A stretch of 64,000 nt of DNA from Pseudarthrobacter sp. SSS035. Its GTDB lineage: Bacteria; Actinomycetota; Actinomycetes; Actinomycetales; Micrococcaceae. A program made the position numbers and the translations under genes. Numbering within the stretch: position 1 is the stretch's first letter; the number at the start of each line of letters is the position of its first letter. Positions 60,072 through 64,000 of this stretch are shown here, one piece after another. The stretch spans positions 4,960,001-5,024,000 of the forward strand of contig NZ_CP096882.1 of the NCBI RefSeq assembly GCF_023273875.1, given 5' to 3'. The notes beneath the pieces were generated by a model. The model was not told where the DNA came from and did not search any database. It saw only the letters and a program-made list of their open reading frames with translations.

Positions 60072-60665
60072 CTAGCGGGGGCAGGCCCAGCGGGCCGTCC
60101 CCGCGGCTCGCGCCGTTTGGGCGGCAGCTTCGAACGGTTCTTTGTAGGCGTAGTCCTTGCCGTAGCCTGTCGCTTCGGCGTGGCCGAGCTCGATCATGGT
60201 CCGGTTCACCAGGGAACCGTCCATCGCCCAGACGTAGGCCAGCAGCCGGCCGTACCGGTCCCGCTCGCCCTGGGCCGGATCCGTGGAGAGAAACACTTCG
60301 CCGGCATCAAGGATGGCGTGCAGGGATGCGGACGCCTCGGGGCCGCCGCACTCCACCGGCGCGTCTTCCTTCACTGTCTCGGGGGTGTTGATCCCTACGA
60401 GCCGGACGCGGGTTGATTCGCCGTTGCATTCGATCCGGATCGTGTCCCCGTCCACGACCGATTCCACGCGGTAAGGACCGGCCGTGGCGGCCTCGATGGT
60501 TGAGGGTTTTGGACTCGTTCCCGTCGGTGCGCACGCCACCGGCCCGAGCGTTTGGGCCGGCACTGTCAGTACCTCGTTGTTGTACGGAGTGCAGCCGGTC
60601 AGCAGCGCGGCCGTGCAGGCAGCAGCAATGCCTGCCTGGGCAGGGCGTCGCGCGTGGTTTCTCAT
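60072..60665 (-). CDS. Lipoprotein thermonuclease (SNase family)
   Basis: This 197-residue protein starts with a lipoprotein signal ending in LLTGC (cysteine at about 25), so it is probably anchored on the outer face of the membrane. The staphylococcal-nuclease domain shows VDGDTIRIECNGESTRVRLV, GINTPETVKEDAPVECGGPE and GERDRYGRLLAYVWAMDG with the catalytic arginine and glutamate regions. Plasmid-borne secreted SNases are frequent in Arthrobacter relatives. It may degrade extracellular DNA or act in DNA exchange. The start overlaps the parB-like stop by four bases. Confidence 0.9.
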   Translation of the reverse strand: MRNHARRPAQAGIAAACTAALLTGCTPYNNEVLTVPAQTLGPVACAPTGTSPKPSTIEAATAGPYRVESVVDGDTIRIECNGESTRVRLVGINTPETVKEDAPVECGGPEASASLHAILDAGEVFLSTDPAQGERDRYGRLLAYVWAMDGSLVNRTMIELGHAEATGYGKDYAYKEPFEAAAQTARAAGTARWACPR

Positions 60666-60925
60666 GGCCGGTCCTCACTGGCCGCGGTTTCGGCGCGGGT
60701 CCGTCGGCCAGGGCGGACCGTTCCCGGCGGGACGGGGTCCCAGGGCTTGCCGGCGTTGTGTTTGCGCTGGAGACGTTTGATTTCCCGCATGGTCGCGGCC
60801 ACCACCAGATCCGACAGGGACGCGTACCCCTCGACAGGACCGGCCGCCCGCAGGGCTGCCCTGACCTGGTCCGCTTGTTCGGCAGTGAAGTACGGAGTGA
60901 TGTGCGAAGTTGGCTTCGTCGCCAT
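60662..60925 (-). CDS. ParB-like ribbon-helix-helix protein
   Basis: This 87-residue protein (ITPYFTAEQADQVRAALRAA, EGYASLSDLVVAATMREIKR) matches small plasmid partition-type proteins of actinobacteria with a ribbon-helix-helix fold. It ends in a basic PVPPGTVRPGRRTR tail. The start at 60925 has AAGGAC upstream, inside the last codons of a 22-residue reading frame. No ParA gene is visible in the window. A DNA-binding role in partition or operon autoregulation is inferred. Confidence 0.72.
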   Translation of the reverse strand: MATKPTSHITPYFTAEQADQVRAALRAAGPVEGYASLSDLVVAATMREIKRLQRKHNAGKPWDPVPPGTVRPGRRTRAETAASEDRP

Positions 60926-60927
60926 GA

Positions 60928-60996
60928 TTAGTCCTTGGACGCGGTTTCCGGCCACGGGTATTTTGCCCAGGCGCGGAGGTCATCGGTGTGCGTCAT
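60928..60996 (-). CDS. 22-residue small reading frame upstream of the parB-like gene
   Basis: The frame MTHTDDLRAWAKYPWPETAS ends two residues later (KD) at 60928, two bases before the parB-like start, and overlaps the previous gene's stop at its own start. AAGGGACG lies upstream of its ATG at 60996. Its last codons form the ribosome site of the next gene. It could be a coupling leader peptide or a tiny protein. Confidence 0.42.
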   Translation of the reverse strand: MTHTDDLRAWAKYPWPETASKD

Positions 60997-61286
60997 GATT
61001 TGCGTCCCTTGATCTTCTTTGTCTGCCACAGATTGTCCAGTGCGAGTCGCTGAACTTCTTCCTCAGATAGATGTCCGCTACCTGATGCCTTCAGCCTTTG
61101 GACCTCATTGGAAAACTCACGCTTTTCCTTCGTCCTGGTGTACAAGACAACCAGCCCCAAGATCAGCAACACAGCAACCCCGATGGCAAGGGCGATCGGG
61201 AATGCTGCCAATAGGCGATCCGTCATTCCGGCGGGGTCGGGAGTCCCGGAGCCCTGCTGCAAGTGCTGGGCAAGATGATGAGTCAT
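60993..61286 (-). CDS. Single-pass membrane protein
   Basis: This 97-residue protein has one membrane helix (FPIALAIGVAVLLILGLVVL) followed by a charged cytoplasmic part (KEKREFSNEVQRLKASGSGH). AAGGACC precedes the ATG at 61286. It is not recognised. Its place in the operon after the SSB-tail gene suggests a plasmid-specific function. Confidence 0.7.
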   Translation of the reverse strand: MTHHLAQHLQQGSGTPDPAGMTDRLLAAFPIALAIGVAVLLILGLVVLYTRTKEKREFSNEVQRLKASGSGHLSEEEVQRLALDNLWQTKKIKGRKS

Positions 61287-61366
61287 TGGTTGGTCCTTTT
61301 CGTCTGATTTGAGGCCTGGGGAGCTGTCGGGCCAGCGTATCTGCCGCCCCCGACACGGGGAGTTGT

Positions 61367-61615
61367 TTAGAACGGGGGTTCCGGGTCAGGGCCGTCACTT
61401 CGGGCGCCGGCGGCGCTGTTGTTCTGCGGGGTGGCCCATGGGTCATCCTGCGGTGCTGCATTGCCTGCAGGGTTGCCGTTGCCTTGGTAGCCGTTGCCGC
61501 CGCCCTGGGTACTGCTGCGCTGGGTGCGGTTGACCTTGGCTGTCTCGAATCCCGTGGGTTCTTGTCGCGACGGGTAATCCCCTGTTCCGCGCGGATATTC
61601 GCCGAAACCGCTCAT
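61367..61615 (-). CDS. Short protein with SSB-like linker and C-terminal tail
   Basis: This 82-residue protein lacks an OB fold. From residue 24 it resembles the end of a single-stranded DNA-binding protein: FETAKVNRTQRSS (end of the last OB strand), a Gly/Asn/Gln-rich linker, DPWATPQ and a final DPEPPF similar to the SSB tail that binds partner proteins. The ATG at 61615 has a GGAGG four bases upstream, so it is probably translated. It could be the remnant of an ssb cut by the recombinase module that begins at 61711, or a deliberate tail mimic. Confidence 0.6.
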   Translation of the reverse strand: MSGFGEYPRGTGDYPSRQEPTGFETAKVNRTQRSSTQGGGNGYQGNGNPAGNAAPQDDPWATPQNNSAAGARSDGPDPEPPF

Positions 61616-61710
61616 TTTGCCTCCGATGTTGATTCTGAAATATTTTCATGATTCCTGAAGCTTCCGTGATATTCATGATCGGTGCGGAAAATTGCTGAAC
61701 CGAGGGATGC

Positions 61711-62793
61711 GTGATGGTGCTTGCTGCCGTTCGTTCCATCGGGTTCAGTCATGCTTTGCGTTCCGTGCAGGACGAAGAGGACTTTGAACAAGAACTCGTC
61801 GATCAGTTCCTGCTTGCGCAGATCGGTTCGGGTGTCACTGACCAGTTCGTCAGCACGGAGCGTTCGGTGATCTTTGAGTTCGCGCGTTTCCTTGGCCAGT
61901 ATCTGTGGACGGCCTCGCCCTCGGACGCTGACCGGTTTCTTGCCCATCTGCGTAACGAACGCCGGCAGGCGCGGTCCACGAGAGAGAGCAAGGCCGGCAC
62001 CCTGGCCAGGTTCTTCGACTTCCTGATCGCCAGATACCAGGGCGACATCCATGCGCTCACCGGTTATGTGGTCCTGCAGCCGATCGACGAGTTCAACCGG
62101 CCCTCCAGTTCGACGTTCGTCGCCGCCCGGATCCCGCCCAGCGACATGGAAATTGAGACACTGTTCACCAAGTGGCGTGATGCTCTGCCCGAGGCCAGGA
62201 AATATCTGCCCGCCGCCCGCGATTACCTGGCGGCTTCGTTGTGGCGACGTGCCGGCCTGCGAATCAACGAGACCCTGATGCTCGACATTAAGGACTGGCG
62301 CCCCGACCTTGGGGAGCACGGCAAGATCCATGTGCGGTTCGGCAAGGGCAGCCGCGGCCGCGGCGCCAAACCCCGGCTGGTTCCGGCAATCAACTCCGTT
62401 GATTCGCTGCTGCAGTGGTGGCTGACGGACGTGCGCCATCAGTTTGGTGATGACTATCTGGATCCGGACGCGCCCCTGTTCCCGAGCGAGCGGCGCGACC
62501 AACATACCGGTGGCTGCGCCCGGGTCGGTGATGACGCACTCAGGGCCGGGCTGGCAGGAGCGGTCGATCGCTGGCTGCCGGCCTGGCGGGGACGGCTCAG
62601 CCCGCACGGACTGCGGCACTACTGTGCCTCGTCGCTCTATGCTCGGGGCCTGGACTTGAAGGCCGTCCAGGAGCTGCTCGGACACGAATGGCTCTCGACC
62701 ACCACCCGTTATATCCACGTCCATTCGGACCACATCGACCATGCCTGGGCGGTCGCAAACGAACGCCTGGCTGCCCGGCTGACAGGAGAGTGA
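61711..62793 (+). CDS. Tyrosine recombinase/integrase
   Basis: This 360-residue site-specific recombinase has an N-terminal SAM-like domain (residues 40-110) and a catalytic domain. The latter shows WRRAGLRINETLMLDIKDWR (first arginine), HGLRHYCASSLYARGLDLKA and LLGHEWLSTTTRYIHVH (last histidine and tyrosine). The start is a GTG at 61711 with GAGGG upstream. It heads a three-gene plus-strand module with an XRE regulator and a zinc-ribbon protein. The module seems to have entered next to, or into, the operon at 61615. Two TCATGAT repeats at 61646 and 61673 may mark its end. Confidence 0.92.
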   Translation: MMVLAAVRSIGFSHALRSVQDEEDFEQELVDQFLLAQIGSGVTDQFVSTERSVIFEFARFLGQYLWTASPSDADRFLAHLRNERRQARSTRESKAGTLARFFDFLIARYQGDIHALTGYVVLQPIDEFNRPSSSTFVAARIPPSDMEIETLFTKWRDALPEARKYLPAARDYLAASLWRRAGLRINETLMLDIKDWRPDLGEHGKIHVRFGKGSRGRGAKPRLVPAINSVDSLLQWWLTDVRHQFGDDYLDPDAPLFPSERRDQHTGGCARVGDDALRAGLAGAVDRWLPAWRGRLSPHGLRHYCASSLYARGLDLKAVQELLGHEWLSTTTRYIHVHSDHIDHAWAVANERLAARLTGE

Positions 62794-62797
62794 CAAG

Positions 62798-63118
62798 ATG
62801 CGTTGGAACCTACGAATGGTCGCGGCGGAGCGCGGAATCTGGAAATCGACCGAGCTGCGTCGTCGGCTTGCCGACGCAGGACTGGAGATCAGCACCGGCA
62901 AGATGTCCGGGCTCTGGACCGGAACACCGACCACCATCCGCCTCGAAGACCTCGACGTCATCTGCGCCGTGCTGAACTGCTCCCCCACGGAACTGCTGAT
63001 CTGCGAGCCAGAGAAGGTAGCCGATGCCCGGCCGAAACTGGCCGAGGCATCATCAGGTGGAACGGTCCCGACCGTGGTTCCCCGGCTCGGTCGCAACCGT
63101 TCCAAGCCGCCCGTATGA
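62798..63118 (+). CDS. XRE family helix-turn-helix protein
   Basis: This 106-residue protein carries a Cro/XRE helix-turn-helix (WNLRMVAAERGIWKSTELRR to LEDLDVICAVLNCSPTELLI) and a basic tail. GGAGAG precedes the ATG at 62798, just after the integrase stop. The stop overlaps the next start (ATGA), giving tight coupling. It likely controls or assists the recombinase module. Confidence 0.88.
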   Translation: MRWNLRMVAAERGIWKSTELRRRLADAGLEISTGKMSGLWTGTPTTIRLEDLDVICAVLNCSPTELLICEPEKVADARPKLAEASSGGTVPTVVPRLGRNRSKPPV

Positions 63119-64000
63119 GAGGGTCCAGCCGCCCCCGCAACTGCAGCGTCTGTGGCCTTCGGCCGGTCGCGTGGAGCTATCCGCGCCGGACAAAGTTCTG
63201 CTACAGCTGCATGCCCGGGGGCCCTTTCGTCCCGCACCCGTGTAAGCGGTGCGGACGAACCGAGGGGTACTACTCCGGCGGGCTGTGCGACCAATGCCAC
63301 CGCAGCGCACCCCGGCCCGTGGAGTCGTGCAGGGACTGCCAGGCCTGGGGCGTGGGAAAACTTACCGCCTGGCTCTGCGAGGCGTGCAGGGCCTGGCGCA
63401 CGAAATACCCTCAGGGAACCTGTAGGGCATGCGGTGTACGTGCTGCGGTCAATGACGATCAGGGCTGCAAGCTCTGCTGGCATCAGTTCCTTGCCGCTGG
63501 AGGCCGGAAAGGCGGGGCCGATCTGCTCGAGGCCAACCGCTTCGGCCAGCAACTCTTCATAGCCAACCTCCGCCATGCCAGCGCAGGACAACGACGCGGC
63601 ACCCGACGGCACCGCACGGAACACCCGGCGGCGGATCCTCCCCTGGTGTTCACACCGGTGGCCCACCGTCAACTGGTGCTGTTCCCCGCGCTGGATCGCG
63701 ATCTGCAGCGAGGACGGACTTACGGTTTCCCTGCCCCGGCCGACCCGGTAATGGGCGCCTTCCTGGACGCATTCGTCGTCGACTACGCGGAAAAGCACGG
63801 ATGGAGCCTGACAGCGACCAAAATCGTCCGCCGCGGACTGAGCATCGCCCTTGGCCTGCAGGACACACCCGGGGCGCCTCTGCGCGCCACCGACATCCTT
63901 AGACTGCAGCCAGTCGGAACAAACACTTTGCGGTTGCTGGAGGTTAGCGCTGCGGCCGGGCTGCTCGAGGACGACCGTGAACCTGCCGTCGACAAGTGGT
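63115..64000 (+). CDS. Zinc-ribbon-rich protein of the recombinase module, runs off the right edge
   Basis: The frame opens at the ATG overlapping the XRE stop and stays open to base 64000 (at least 295 residues). Its first 130 residues contain about eight CxxC knuckles (CSVC, CYSC, CKRC, CDQC, CRDC, CEAC, CRAC, CKLC), an array of zinc ribbons. A helical region follows (MGAFLDAFVVDYAEKHGWSL, ATDILRLQPVGTNTLRLLEV), as in the N-terminal part of recombinase-like proteins. In related three-gene modules the last protein is a long integrase-like protein. The catalytic part would lie beyond the window. Confidence 0.75.
   Translation, partial: MRGSSRPRNCSVCGLRPVAWSYPRRTKFCYSCMPGGPFVPHPCKRCGRTEGYYSGGLCDQCHRSAPRPVESCRDCQAWGVGKLTAWLCEACRAWRTKYPQGTCRACGVRAAVNDDQGCKLCWHQFLAAGGRKGGADLLEANRFGQQLFIANLRHASAGQRRGTRRHRTEHPAADPPLVFTPVAHRQLVLFPALDRDLQRGRTYGFPAPADPVMGAFLDAFVVDYAEKHGWSLTATKIVRRGLSIALGLQDTPGAPLRATDILRLQPVGTNTLRLLEVSAAAGLLEDDREPAVDKW

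Noticed and set aside
61612..63798. Minus-strand 728-residue open frame
   Set aside because: It is antisense to the integrase, XRE and zinc-ribbon genes, all of which show clear family motifs and ribosome sites.
1..64000. tRNA, rRNA and known riboswitches
   Set aside because: No cloverleaf with a CCA-type end, rRNA segment or recognisable riboswitch core was found by eye; a covariance-model scan was not possible.

Overview
The window is high-G+C DNA with strong AGGAGG-type ribosome binding sites, frequent GTG starts and many 1-4 base gene overlaps. The gene content (DUF4193 protein, MobF TraA relaxase, SCO6880-like conjugation relic, Moco genes mixed with catabolic genes) points to an actinobacterium of the Arthrobacter/Paenarthrobacter group (Micrococcaceae). 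It is most likely a catabolic plasmid or a large integrated mobile region. No rRNA, tRNA or CRISPR array was seen.

Layout. Bases 1-5550 hold a minus-strand aromatic/heterocycle operon: VOC protein, flavin reductase with an IclR-like sensor, luciferase-like monooxygenase, fumarylacetoacetase-family hydrolase and an MBL-fold hydrolase. A divergent AraC activator and a candidate AraC operator precede it. Bases 5721-6613 are wrecked conjugation genes. Bases 6918-14511 carry an acrylyl-CoA reductase-like gene, an MFS transporter, an SDR, an ALDH and a VanA/VanB-type Rieske demethylase pair. Bases 14512-21090 are a scrapyard: moeA, mogA, moaE and a MerR gene are broken, moaC is intact, and there are an IS3 remnant, a frameshifted MocA-like gene, and fragments of a second acrylyl-CoA reductase/MFS/ALDH copy.

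Bases 21090-31328 contain XdhC, PadR and then an operon of CoA ligase, molybdenum hydroxylase large subunit, enoyl-CoA hydratase, FAD subunit, FeS subunit fused to CoxG, and a second MFS transporter. Bases 31715-39920 hold an alpha/beta hydrolase, moaD, moaA, moaE, a sodium:solute symporter and a ubiD-lysR-ubiX operon. Ligase + Mo hydroxylase + hydratase + UbiD/UbiX matches the furoate/furandicarboxylate (Hmf) pathway logic. The Moco genes and XdhC would supply the molybdenum enzyme. The substrate is inferred, not shown.

Bases 40370-44842 hold an isolated adk, then a decayed recombinase-in-trio (RIT) element whose two flanks are different truncated transposases (IS1380-like and IS701-like). 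Bases 45340-50422 carry two large unrecognised proteins with PD-(D/E)XK nuclease motifs, the best candidate for an undescribed defence system. Bases 50889-61615 are backbone: an AAA ATPase, DUF4193, a nucleotidyltransferase, the 1538-residue TraA relaxase-helicase, a putative oriT, and a small minus-strand operon (SSB-tail protein, membrane proteins, ParB-like protein, secreted nuclease, HNH). From 61711 to the right edge runs a tyrosine recombinase, XRE regulator and zinc-ribbon protein module that continues beyond the window.
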